Assembly (NCBI GenBank): GCA_012976225.1
Contig: JAAVVG010000048.1
Coordinates: 1-52,974, forward strand
Direction of reading: 5' to 3'
Origin: Golubevia sp. BC0850
Lineage: Eukaryota > Basidiomycota > Exobasidiomycetes > Golubeviales > Golubeviaceae
DNA length: 52,974 bases
Part shown: in pieces, positions 10,265-26,950 of the stretch
How positions within the stretch are numbered: position 1 is the first letter of the stretch
Layout of the letters: every line of letters begins with the position of its first letter
Position numbers and translations under genes: made by a program
The notes under the pieces: generated by a model
Told to the model about the DNA's origin: nothing
What the model saw: only the letters and a program-made list of their open reading frames with translations
Database searches by the model: none

Positions 10265-11376
10265 GGAAGGAGATCCCTCCATTGTTTCCCGACTAGGATG
10301 GAGGGAACCATAGTCAAATTTAGCACTATACATAAATAGTATTATGATAGTTTTCTATACTTAAATCAATAAATCGCTAGATACATAATAAGGTTAACCG
10401 TTTATAGTGTTCCCAAACTTCGTAAGAGGTGCGTACTGTTTTTAGGTGCGTAGACCAATTTTACTAGCAAAGATCTAAGTATAGATAGGATTATGTCCTA
10501 TTAATTATTAGTATGCGCTTCACCCATTGTTACACTCCTTCGGAGAAGGAGCACGGTTATAGTGTGAAGCTAGACCGGTATTTGGTTATCAAGCTGCCCA
10601 TCCGAACTCGTTCGGATGGGTGAAGGGATATCGCGTCAATAGTTTATCGTATTCTATCATAAAATACGTACAGTTAACATACATGTTTACTCTCCGAAGG
10701 AGTCCTACCCATTGTTAGACTAGGAAGGTGCGAAGGTTTACTTTAATAGCCTGTCTCTTTTTCTCCTCCTTCGGATGGGGACGTAATCAAAAGTAGTAAC
10801 TCTTAGTTTAATTCAATAGAGGAAGGAGATCCCTCCATTGTTTCCCGACTAGGATGGAGGGAACCATAGTCAAATTTAGCACTATACATAAATAGTATTA
10901 TGATAGTTTTCTATACTTAAATCAATAAATCGCTAGATACATAATAAGGTTAACCGTTTATAGTGTTCCCAAACTTCGTAAGAGGTGCGTACTGTTTTTA
11001 GGTGCGTAGACCAATTTTACTAGCAAAGATCTAAGTATAGATAGGATTATGTCCTATTAATTATTAGTATGCGCTTCACCCATTGTTACACTCCTTCGGA
11101 GAAGGAGCACGGTTATAGTGTGAAGCTAGACCGGTATTTGGTTATCAAGCTGCCCATCCGAACTCGTTCGGATGGGTGAAGGGATATCGCGTCAATAGTT
11201 TATCGTATTCTATCATAAAATACGTACAGTTAACATACATGTTTACTCTCCGAAGGAGTCCTACCCATTGTTAGACTAGGAAGGTGCGAAGGTTTACTTT
11301 AATAGCCTGTCTCTTTTTCTCCTCCTTCGGATGGGGACGTAATCAAAAGTAGTAACTCTTAGTTTAATTCAATAGA
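10265..11376. repeat. Tandem duplication, two 556-bp units
   Basis: 10265-10820 and 10821-11376 are the same sequence. The unit contains hairpin elements (clearest near 10540, 10605 and 10690) but no gene. The unit is bounded by the 6-bp sequence ggaagg. It runs into the N gap at 11383 and may be an assembly artefact. Confidence 0.93.
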
Positions 11377-11382
11377 GGAAGG

Positions 11383-11392
11383 NNNNNNNNNN
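11383..11392. other. 10-base assembly gap
   Basis: Ten N. The 111 bases before the gap (11272-11382) equal the 111 bases after it (11393-11503), so the gap probably joins two contigs that already overlap. Confidence 0.98.
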
Positions 11393-11503
11393 TAGACTAG
11401 GAAGGTGCGAAGGTTTACTTTAATAGCCTGTCTCTTTTTCTCCTCCTTCGGATGGGGACGTAATCAAAAGTAGTAACTCTTAGTTTAATTCAATAGAGGA
11501 AGG
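11393..11503. repeat. 111-bp repeat of the sequence left of the gap
   Basis: Identical to 11272-11382 and to 10716-10826. The length matches the terminal overlap and the repeat at the second gap, which suggests an assembler k-mer overlap rather than a biological repeat. Confidence 0.93.
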
Positions 11504-11610
11504 GTGAAGCCGCCCCTAGCGTGGAACCTTCCTGGTAGTAAACCAATACGGCACCACAAACTACAAATTAGCCTGAATAAAAATTATCTAAATTAAGTCC
11601 ATATTTATAA

Positions 11611-11682
11611 TTTGTCCTAGTGGAATCGAACCACTATATTGTCATTATCGGTAACACATTCTAGCCGTTGAATTAAGGACAA
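11611..11682 (-). tRNA. trnI(gau): tRNA-Ile(GAU), the only isoleucine tRNA found
   Basis: Fully paired acceptor TTGTCCT/AGGACAA, anticodon stem TGTTA/TGACA with loop CCGATAA (GAU). It reads ATT and ATC only. No lysidine-type tRNA-Ile(CAU) for ATA was recognised. Confidence 0.94.
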
Positions 11683-12200
11683 TATACTATTCTTATATAA
11701 TAATAATGCTGGCTAAATAGAATCTCTTTTCTTTCTTTTAATAAAATATCGTCTGTACTTATATCTTCGTATAATAATTTTCTAAATAGTCAAAAATGAA
11801 AAGGACCCCCAACTTCTGCTATGCTATTCCTTCTAAAAATAAAATTGAGCTAGGCCCCCCCCCTCTTTTTCTCAAACATATGTGCCGTGTACGGCCTCTT
11901 GACATTATTTGAGTAGCAGAAGTTGCGTTCGCGTTATTTTCTCTTTAAACAGAATAAATCCAAATAGCCCCAACTTCCGGGTTTCACCCTAGGGCGCCCT
12001 CCTCCGAATAAGGCCCGACTGGGAGAAGAATAATGGAGGAGGGCCCTAGTGAAACAATGGGTAAGCGCGCGGATTGGGGGAGGGGTTCCTTCGAAAAGAA
12101 AGATTGATTGAAATACTATTTTATTATATATATTTAATAATCGGAATCTGATAATAAACTACACCTGATTCTATTTTCTCTTAAGAGCCGAAAAATATGA
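11683..12200. other. Spacer between the displaced cox3 tail and tRNA-Ile
   Basis: No gene is recognised. Contains hairpin-element modules near 11985-12065, including ccctagtgaaacaatggg, and a C-rich run near 11850. Confidence 0.6.
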
Positions 12201-12201
12201 G

Positions 12202-12282
12202 ATCTATGAACCCCACCAGTATACAGTAACGAATAGGAATAGCCAAACCACATCAACAAAATGCCAGTAAAGAATACTAGCT
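12202..12282 (-). pseudogene. Displaced second copy of the cox3 3' end
   Basis: On the minus strand this reads [15 protein letters not shown] and then [13 protein letters not shown] with its own stop codon, the same peptide as the end of cox3 (13632-13705) apart from the first residue. At DNA level the two differ at many third positions (for example gct agt against gca tca), so this is a diverged copy and not a recent duplication. It lies downstream of the GIY-YIG element that follows cox3. In Allomyces atp6 and in several Rhizophagus genes, an endonuclease ORF is known to bring a new gene tail and push the old one downstream; this arrangement looks the same. Another possible remnant (TYHLT) lies near 12380-12410. 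It has no start of its own. Confidence 0.88.
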
Positions 12283-12500
12283 TCAAATCTTACTAATCAA
12301 ACATACTTTCTCTTATAATCTATCTATGGTGCGTTTATACCTAATTTCATCATGGCAATGGTAAGATAGTAAATCCACATAATCCTGTTAAATGATAAGT
12401 ACCAAGTGCAGTCATTATGATTCTAGAGTGCTTTCAATGAAGTATTCAGACTACATAAAGTGAATTTATTTGGATTCTCTATGCATCTAGAAAGATATTT

Positions 12501-13599
12501 TCACCGAGGTAAACTAGAATAAATATAATAACCATTATATGCTTTCCCTCTATCACAAGCTAGTTTTAGATTATATCGATTTGCACCTTTAATAATGTTT
12601 TTACTTACATAACTAATACTTGGATAAGTACCTACTGTGATACCCGTCTTTTCATACACTACCGTTACTGAGTAACCTTTACGAGGTACACTAATACTAA
12701 GTAGTGATTGAACATAATTTACAAATTCTTCAAAAGACATTAGATCCATCATCGTTTTTCTTCTTCGAAGAAAAGGAGTTTTAGTAAGATAAATCGTATC
12801 TCGAATCCAACCGTTTTGTTCTTGAATAATAAAGTTAACATATCCTATACTTTTATTAAGAGCTTTACCTAGACTGTTTTGAGAAAGAAGAATATGGATA
12901 AGACGATATTTCTCTGGGGTATTTTCTTTTTTGTAACAGTAAATAGGAGTGCTTTTAGGATTAAATTGAATTTTATCTTTCGTTGTATGTCTTGAAATAA
13001 AGGACACTTCTGAACCTCCAGTAATTGAAACAAGAAGTTTATTTTTATTAGGTAGAAGAGAAATGATTAGATATTGTTCTAGGACCATTATAAATGTATC
13101 TAGTTTAATATCTTTTTGAGTATATTGAATAGAAGCAAGTAGATCCTCTCTAATTGTGAAAGTAGTTACTTTAGCTTTATTTCCTGTTAGGCTTTCGAGG
13201 AAACTTCTAGTAGATTTATGAATTCCAGTAAGATGGCCTCGAATTCGAGAAGAAATATGCTTACTTTTTCCAACATAAGTATTTCCTTCTCCATCATCTA
13301 GTAGATAACATCATATAGTTTTAATAGAGGAATTACGATGAGTTGCTCCATGTACAGCTCTAAATCTTTTGTAAGCTTCGGATTTAGGCCTCCGAAGGAG
13401 GAATATCCCAAATAACTCCTTTTTTAGCGATTTGTTTACACATTTCAATCATTTGATCTCTAACTTCAATTTGTAGTGTTTCACTTAGGATTTCTTTGGT
13501 GATAATGAGGGGGGAAGATTGTTCGTAGGACGAGTTAATAAGATCACGAAGCATAGTACTTCGTTTAAACGTACTGATAATGTCTTTGTAGTTTTTCAT
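12501..13599 (-). pseudogene. Degenerate GIY-YIG endonuclease downstream of cox3
   Basis: Three open pieces of one endonuclease gene. The first (13384-13599) starts with ATG 32 nt after the cox3 stop. The middle holds the GIY-YIG module (CYLLDDGEGNTYVGKSKH, then a SSRIRGH helix; around 13200-13310). The last (12501-13088) carries the C-terminal NUMOD1-like segment (TYPSISYVSKNIIKGANR, then GYYIY). A perfect UUCG-type hairpin (cctccgaaggagg, 13389-13401) interrupts the N-terminal part, and a TGA at 13311-13313 interrupts the catalytic module where Trp would be read in mould-type code. It is clearly related to the ORF at 49193-50359. With these breaks it is unlikely to make an active enzyme. 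Confidence 0.88.
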
Positions 13600-13631
13600 T
13601 ATAAAAATATAAATTAGTAGTTAATTTAGAA

Positions 13632-14456
13632 TTAGCTACCCCACCAGTAAACCGTTACGAATAGGAATAGCCATACAACATCTACGAAGTGCCAATATAG
13701 AATTGATGCTTCAAATCCTGCATGGTGCATATCTGTTAGATGATAGCTAAGCATTCGGAAGAAAGCTACGGCAATAAATGCTGTTCCAATTAGAACATGA
13801 ATACCATGGAACCCTGTACTAAAGAAGAATGTTGAACCATATACTCCATCAGCAATTGTAAACCCTGCGTTAGCATATTCAATTCCTTGACAAATTGTAA
13901 ATAGAATAGCAAAAAGAATTGTCATAATTGTACCTAGGATAGCACCTCGTCGGTTACCTTCAATTAGAGAATGGTGTGCATAAGTAACTGTTGCACCTGA
14001 TGATAGTAGAAGTACAGTGTTTAGAAGAGGAAGTTCGAATGGATTAATTGTTGAAATTCCCATTGGAGGCCATTGTGCACCTAGTTCAACTGTAGGGCTT
14101 AGACTAGAATGGAAAAAAGCCCAGAATACAGAAACAAAAAAGAATACTTCACTTACAATAAATAGGGCAATACCCATAGTAATCCCTTTTTGTACTAGAA
14201 ATGTATGATCACCTAGGAAAGTTCCTTCTGTAATAACATCTCGGAACCAAAGAATCATCGCTCCTACAGTAGTCGCAAAACCTACTCCTACTAGGAATAG
14301 ACCTGAACCTCCGAATGGGTTAGCATACCCATTGAAATACATAACAGTAGCTGATGTAAGAATCAGTAGTGCAAATGAAGTTAGTAGTGGCCAAGGGCTT
14401 GGAGTAACCAGATGAAATGGTTGCGCTTGGAATTGTGTACGTGATAGTGAATTCAT
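13632..14456 (-). CDS. cox3: Cytochrome c oxidase subunit 3
   Basis: Encodes the 274-residue COX3 of complex IV, a seven-helix inner-membrane protein supporting proton uptake. Family markers include FHLVTPSPWPL near residue 18, FRDVITEGTF near 70, VSVFWAFFHSSLSPTVELG near 108, and the end [20 protein letters not shown]. The ATG at 14456 gives the usual length. The last part of the gene has a second, diverged copy at 12202-12282 beyond a GIY-YIG element, so the present tail may be of foreign origin; which tail is the original cannot be told without relatives. Confidence 0.98.
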   Translation of the reverse strand: MNSLSRTQFQAQPFHLVTPSPWPLLTSFALLILTSATVMYFNGYANPFGGSGLFLVGVGFATTVGAMILWFRDVITEGTFLGDHTFLVQKGITMGIALFIVSEVFFFVSVFWAFFHSSLSPTVELGAQWPPMGISTINPFELPLLNTVLLLSSGATVTYAHHSLIEGNRRGAILGTIMTILFAILFTICQGIEYANAGFTIADGVYGSTFFFSTGFHGIHVLIGTAFIAVAFFRMLSYHLTDMHHAGFEASILYWHFVDVVWLFLFVTVYWWGS

Positions 14457-15277
14457 TATATGATATTATTAGAATTTGGGCCTTTTGTGCCTATACTTTA
14501 TTAGTTTTGAAGAATACCCGGTTTTAATACTAACCAAACCACCGCAATTCGTTCTATTTTATCTTACAATAGCAAAAATAAAATAGTCCACTCCACCCAT
14601 TGTTTAAATAGGAAGGGAGCAGGCCTACACGATAAGAAGAGTGCGGTATTATAATAAAATGCCGATTATGTGGATTATTATTTCATCCTGTGGGACCCCC
14701 AACGGAAGTTTTGTTCCGCTAGGACACGCCTCATCCATTGTTTTCCAAGGAAAAATGCGTATTAAAGCCTAAAAATGATTAATTTTACAGGTAATTAGTG
14801 CGTGTATTATCTCCGAAGGAGTGATTTGTTATTAATTCATAGCGGGCGCTATGAATTAATAATAATATATATTAATTATTTCTTACTACTTTCCCTGGTA
14901 GCGAAATTATCTTGGAAAGGGCAATTTATCCTAATTTTAAGTGTCTCTTCTCCTAGTCGGGAAACAAGGATGGAGGCCATTAAAAATAATCGGGCCTACG
15001 CTTGCGCCGTAGCGAATCCGGGAAGAATAAATATAGGGCGTATTCCTAACTTCGTAAGAGTGGAAGAATAGAGTAAATAAATTAATTGCTTAAATGGGAT
15101 TATTATATTATAAGGTAATATTATATCCTACTCTTATATATAGAGTAGGATAGTCCATTTATATTATAAGTTGATTATTAACTAAATCGCTTCAAAATAG
15201 GTTACCTATTTTGTTACCGGCGAAGCTAATTATTTAGCAGTATACTATTGTAATATGGTTATAGTAAATATGAACCT
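14457..15277. other. Spacer between tRNA-Ser(UGA) and cox3
   Basis: 821 bases without a gene. Holds a 34-nt near-perfect palindrome (14829-14862), an 11-bp inverted repeat around tatcctactct near 15124-15152, and hairpin-element fragments near 14590, 14735 and 14950-14975. An 89-codon open frame on the plus strand (14802-15071) shows no family similarity I recognise. Confidence 0.65.
14829..14862. repeat. 34-nt palindrome
   Basis: The arm ttattaattcatagcg (14829-14844) is followed by gg and its exact reverse complement (14847-14862), giving a possible 16-bp hairpin or cruciform in the cox3 upstream spacer. Confidence 0.85.
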
Positions 15278-15361
15278 CGGACGCGAGGAGATTCGAACTC
15301 CTGGCTTGATTAAAGCTTCTAATTTCAAGTTAGACGTATTAGACCACTCTACCACACGTCC
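15278..15361 (-). tRNA. trnS(uga): tRNA-Ser(UGA)
   Basis: A class II tRNA with long variable arm. Acceptor GGACGTG/CGCGTCC, anticodon stem TCTAA/TTAGA with loop CTTGAAA (UGA). It reads TCN. Confidence 0.94.
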
Positions 15362-15615
15362 GTATTTCACTTAACAAAATTAATCCTTTCATCCGAAGGA
15401 GTGGAGAGAAAAATGGTGCCAGGCTTATTCGAAGCAATTAAGCTACTCTACTCCAAAAGTATATAGTATTATACATCTCGCTGCCCCATCCGAAGGAGGA
15501 ATATCGCGTAGTACCCATTCTAGTGAAACAATGGGTACTACGCCCCATGCGAAGGAGGCTACTTCGGGGAGAAGGAGGGTCATGACCCTCCTTCTGCGGA
15601 GAAAATAAAAAAGTT

Positions 15616-15698
15616 TTGCAGATATAGGATTCGAACCTATTACGACATAAGTCAATGCTTTTACAGAGCATCTCCATTACCAGTTAGGAAAATCTGCA
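15616..15698 (-). tRNA. trnY(gua): tRNA-Tyr(GUA)
   Basis: Acceptor TGCAGAT/ATCTGCA, anticodon stem ATGCT/AGCAT with loop CTGTAAA (GUA). It has the long variable arm that fungal mitochondrial tRNA-Tyr keeps. Confidence 0.94.
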
Positions 15699-16069
15699 AG
15701 AGGGCATTTTTTTCTCTCTGCGAAAAATATTCCGCCAACTACTGCTCCGAAGGGGTGAAACTGAAACAATGTGGTACTCTATTTTACCTAATTACTAGGA
15801 AGAATTTGCCTGCATTCAAAGCAGAGCACGTATATAATAGGTTCCATTTTCCTTAATGAAGGATGGAGCCTAAGGCTATCCTGGACAAAATATTTTAGCC
15901 CCCATCCTTGTTTCCCGACTAGGAAGAGCCGTCGAAGACCCCCCTTCGGAGAGAATAAAACACGCGCTCATATTATAACGAAGATTATTCTAATAAATAG
16001 TTTATATTTCCTAGGTAGGCTAGCTCAATTTCCAGTATTTAAAGAGGAAATTTTAAGCGGCATAAACCT
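15699..16069. other. Spacer between tRNA-Phe and tRNA-Tyr
   Basis: Only hairpin-element fragments (near 15745-15770, 15900-15950) are visible. No gene is seen. Confidence 0.6.
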
Positions 16070-16142
16070 CGCCTCGAGAGGGACTCGAACCCAACTCCTT
16101 AGATGCTTCAAATCTACGCTCTACCAGTTGAGCTATCAAGGC
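16070..16142 (-). tRNA. trnF(gaa): tRNA-Phe(GAA)
   Basis: Acceptor GCCTTGA/TCGAGGC, anticodon stem TAGAT/ATCTA with loop TTGAAGC (GAA), T-loop TTCGAGT. Confidence 0.94.
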
Positions 16143-16278
16143 TTATTTATTAGTATAATGCGTGGACGCCTACCCGTTTAACTAGAAGTTTATTAAGGGA
16201 AGAGCCTTTCCTTGCTAATAAAATAGAATACTCTATTTTATTGGAGGTAGGTGTTAACATCATCGAAGAAAAAAAAAA

Positions 16279-16352
16279 TGGAGACAGCGAGAGTTGAACT
16301 CGCGTTACATCTATGCAACAGATGTGTACTGACCAAACTATACGATATCCCC
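16279..16352 (-). tRNA. trnA(ugc): tRNA-Ala(UGC)
   Basis: Acceptor GGGGATA/TGTCTCC, anticodon stem CATCT/AGATG with loop GTTGCAT (UGC), T-arm GCGAG-TTCAACT-CTCGC. It lies about 300 bases downstream of cox1. Confidence 0.92.
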
Positions 16353-16648
16353 TCATTCTTCTTATACGGCCCCTTCTTGTTTATCTCCGAAGTAGCCTCC
16401 TTCGCATGGAAGACTCTTGTGGTACCCTCCCACCCATTGTTTCACTAGGAGGGTCGAGTGCGTTTCCACCCCTTCGGAGATAAATGTATGATAATTTGTA
16501 TTCTTATATACATAACAATAAGGCGTCTATTTTAAAATAATATGGTAGTGGGCTTCGTCCATTTGTATTAAATTAAATCATGCGCTACACATTGATTCAC
16601 CCCATTATTGCACTAGTAAAAAAAAGGGGGGGGGGGTTAAAGTAAATT

Positions 16649-24510
<7,862 letters not shown>

Positions 24511-24598
24511 CGGACAAAAGGAGATTCGAACTCCTAAGGAATTTAAAATCTTCCAGACAATTAGCAATCGCCTTAACTTCTCCAATGGCGGTTTGTCC
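24511..24598 (-). tRNA. trnS(gcu): tRNA-Ser(GCU)
   Basis: A class II tRNA with acceptor GGACAAA/TTTGTCC, T-arm AGGAG-TTCGAAT-CTCCT and long variable arm (GGAA..TTCC). The anticodon loop is TTGCTAA (GCU) on a GGCGA/TTGTC stem. The same bases could instead form a D-stem, so the D-arm is weak. It shares its acceptor and T-arm with the UCU tRNA at 33703-33785. Confidence 0.88.
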
Positions 24599-24712
24599 CT
24601 ATTTAGTATTATTTTAGAATGTGCTATATCGCTTCTTCCTACGCGGAAAACAATGGATGGGGCGGCCCCTATCCTTTAGGATGTAAGAATAGAATACCAT
24701 TGTTGTACCCCA

Positions 24713-24750
24713 ATCCTAGTGAAACAATGGAGGCTCCATCCGAAGGAGGG
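24713..24750. repeat. 38-bp double-hairpin element, copy 1
   Basis: Identical over 38 bases to 51660-51697. It joins the cctagtgaaacaatgg module to a ctccatccgaaggag hairpin, the combined form of the two motifs scattered through the spacers. Confidence 0.88.
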
Positions 24751-24792
24751 TAGAAGTAGGTTTAGAAGGACTGAAATAATGGAAATCGAAAA

Positions 24793-24866
24793 TAAGGGCA
24801 GCAGGGATCGAACCTGCGACCTCGATATTAAAAGTATCGCACTCTAACCAACTGAGTTATACCCTC
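24793..24866 (-). tRNA. trnK(uuu): tRNA-Lys(UUU)
   Basis: Acceptor GAGGGTA/TGCCCTT, anticodon stem CGATA/TATCG with loop CTTTTAA (UUU), T-loop TTCGATC. Confidence 0.94.
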
Positions 24867-25099
24867 CATTTTTGCTTCCCCGACTACTAGCTCCTTAAAT
24901 GACCCATACCCCTTCAGAGTGGACGGTATCACCCCGTCCAAGTGTAAAGCAGATATCTAGACCTAGTCTAACACATCAATTTCCTCTAAAGAGCGCTTTG
25001 TGCCTATTACTTATAAAAATACAGGGCCTACCATTTTGCTTTATTAAAAAGAGATATTTATTATTTATTTTTTTATGTATTATAAATACGCCTATATAC

Positions 25100-25210
25100 A
25101 TATATATATATGTATAAGGGAGTGATTTGCCCCTCGCGAGGGGCATACCAGAATCAGGAGATACATTGTTTTATAGCAAATTATACATGATTAGTATAAA
25201 ATAGTAGGTG
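25100..25210. repeat. 111-bp repeat left of the gap
   Basis: Identical to 25311-25421. Ends inside the 3' end of tRNA-Asn, so it includes a fragment of that gene. Confidence 0.95.
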
Positions 25211-25310
25211 NNNNNNNNNNNNNNNNNNNNNNNNNNNNNNNNNNNNNNNNNNNNNNNNNNNNNNNNNNNNNNNNNNNNNNNNNNNNNNNNNNNNNNNNNN
25301 NNNNNNNNNN
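25211..25310. other. 100-base assembly gap
   Basis: One hundred N, the usual size of an arbitrary scaffold gap. The flanks are identical over 111 bases. Confidence 0.98.
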
Positions 25311-25416
25311 ATATATATATATGTATAAGGGAGTGATTTGCCCCTCGCGAGGGGCATACCAGAATCAGGAGATACATTGTTTTATAGCAAATTATACATG
25401 ATTAGTATAAAATAGT

Positions 25417-25488
25417 AGGTGCTAGAAAGATTCGAACTTTCGTAATAAGCATTAACAGTACTTCGCATGACCTCTATGCTATAGCACC
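25417..25488 (-). tRNA. trnN(guu): tRNA-Asn(GUU)
   Basis: Fully paired acceptor GGTGCTA/TAGCACC, anticodon stem AAGTA/TGCTT with loop CTGTTAA (GUU). Its 5' end forms part of the 14-bp sequence repeated at the borders of the 545-bp tandem repeat. Confidence 0.93.
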
Positions 25489-25497
25489 TTAATTGAA

Positions 25498-25572
25498 TCA
25501 GACTGTGGGGAGTCGAACCCCAAAACTCCCACTCCCAAAGTGATCGCCCTCAACCGTTAGGCCATCAGTCTG
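25498..25572 (-). tRNA. trnP(ugg): tRNA-Pro(UGG), copy 1
   Basis: Acceptor CAGACTG/CAGTCTG, anticodon loop TTTGGGA (UGG), T-loop TTCGACT. The anticodon stem has four pairs and one mismatch. Confidence 0.92.
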
Positions 25573-26042
25573 TGCTAATAAATAACCATTTTTGTTCGAC
25601 GTCTAATGATCTTTCATTATATTACTAGACTTGTCCTATACAAAACCACAAGTACATTATATATATATATATATAATGGTATCACTGACTTCCTTTATAA
25701 TATATATCAAACCCGCTTTTTGTTAAGCTAGGAATAACAATTATATTTGGTATTTCTCTACTCCTCCGAAGGAGCCCTACTCAAAGTTTTCCGACTAGGA
25801 TGGAGTGCGCGAATAGAAGCCCGATATCACTCTTTACACCAGTCAACAAAGGAAATATATGTTATTCATTAGCGTCTGCTAAATGGCTAATAATATGGCC
25901 TCTGCTTTAAATTAAAAATTAGACAATATAGTACAATTAAGTTTTTTGATAAATTAGTAGTGCTAAACTAAGTATATTACTATATGTACATTTGCACCCT
26001 ATTAATAAACACTCTTTCTAGTGATATAGCACCTTAATTGAA

Positions 26043-26117
26043 TCAGACTGTGGGGAGTCGAACCCCAAAACTCCCACTCCCAAAGTGATCGCCCTCAACC
26101 GTTAGGCCATCAGTCTG
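26043..26117 (-). tRNA. trnP(ugg): tRNA-Pro(UGG), copy 2
   Basis: Identical to copy 1, exactly 545 bases away, inside the tandem duplication. It may not exist in the real molecule. Confidence 0.85.
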
Positions 26118-26950
26118 TGCTAATAAATAACCATTTTTGTTCGACGTCTAATGATCTTTCATTATATTACTAGACTTGTCCTATACAAAACCACAAGTAC
26201 ATTATATATATATATATATAATGGTATCACTGACTTCCTTTATAATATATATCAAACCCGCTTTTTGTTAAGCTAGGAATAACAATTATATTTGGTATTT
26301 CTCTACTCCTCCGAAGGAGCCCTACTCAAAGTTTTCCGACTAGGATGGAGTGCGCGAATAGAAGCCCGATATCACTCTTTACACCAGTCAACAAAGGAAA
26401 TATATGTTATTCATTAGCGTCTGCTAAATGGCTAATAATATGGCCTCTGCTTTAAATTAAAAATTAGACAATATAGTACAATTAAGTTTTTTGATAAATT
26501 AGTAGTGCTAAACTAAGTATATTACTATATGTACATTTGCACCCTATTAATAAACACTCTTTCTAGTGATATAGCACCTTAATAAAAGATGAAATTTTAT
26601 CGCGCTTGCGCGAGCGCTTGCGCGAATCAGAAATTGTTTATATTAAGAAGTGTTCTACTTCTTATCTCTAGTAATCTCAAAAGATGTGCTTCGTGCTTAA
26701 GATGCTTTCAGCGCTTATCTGTCATGATTGTGGCTACCCTACTATGCTATTATAAACAATAGGTACACTATTGAATCATCCCCAGCGGTCCTTTCGTACT
26801 AACCGGAGGTTCTTTCTTGATTACTTTTTCCTTCAGAAGATAGGGACCATACTGACTCACGTCGTATTGAACCCAACTCGCGTACCTCTTTAATCAGCGA
26901 ACAGCTGAACCCTTCCAAGCTACTACACCTGGAGGATGAGATGAGTCGAC

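Larger units (their letters stand above)
24867..25416. other. Spacer with assembly gap
   Basis: No gene seen. Includes a 111-bp repeat (25100-25210 and 25311-25421), a gap of 100 N, AT runs and the small palindrome cccctcgcgagggg. Confidence 0.7.
25480..26569. repeat. Tandem duplication, two 545-bp units with tRNA-Pro
   Basis: 25480-26024 and 26025-26569 are the same sequence. Each unit holds one complete tRNA-Pro plus spacer. A third partial copy of 14 bases (26570-26583) adjoins rnl, so the unit is bordered by a 14-bp direct repeat derived from the end of tRNA-Asn. The perfect identity means either a very recent duplication or an assembly error. Confidence 0.93.

Noticed and set aside
14802-15071. 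89-codon open frame in the spacer upstream of cox3
   Set aside because: It runs through a palindrome and hairpin elements and shows no recognisable domain; treated as non-coding.
25100-25421. Biological repeat pair around the 100-N gap
   Set aside because: The repeat length is exactly the same as at the other gap and at the sequence ends, which fits an assembler overlap better.
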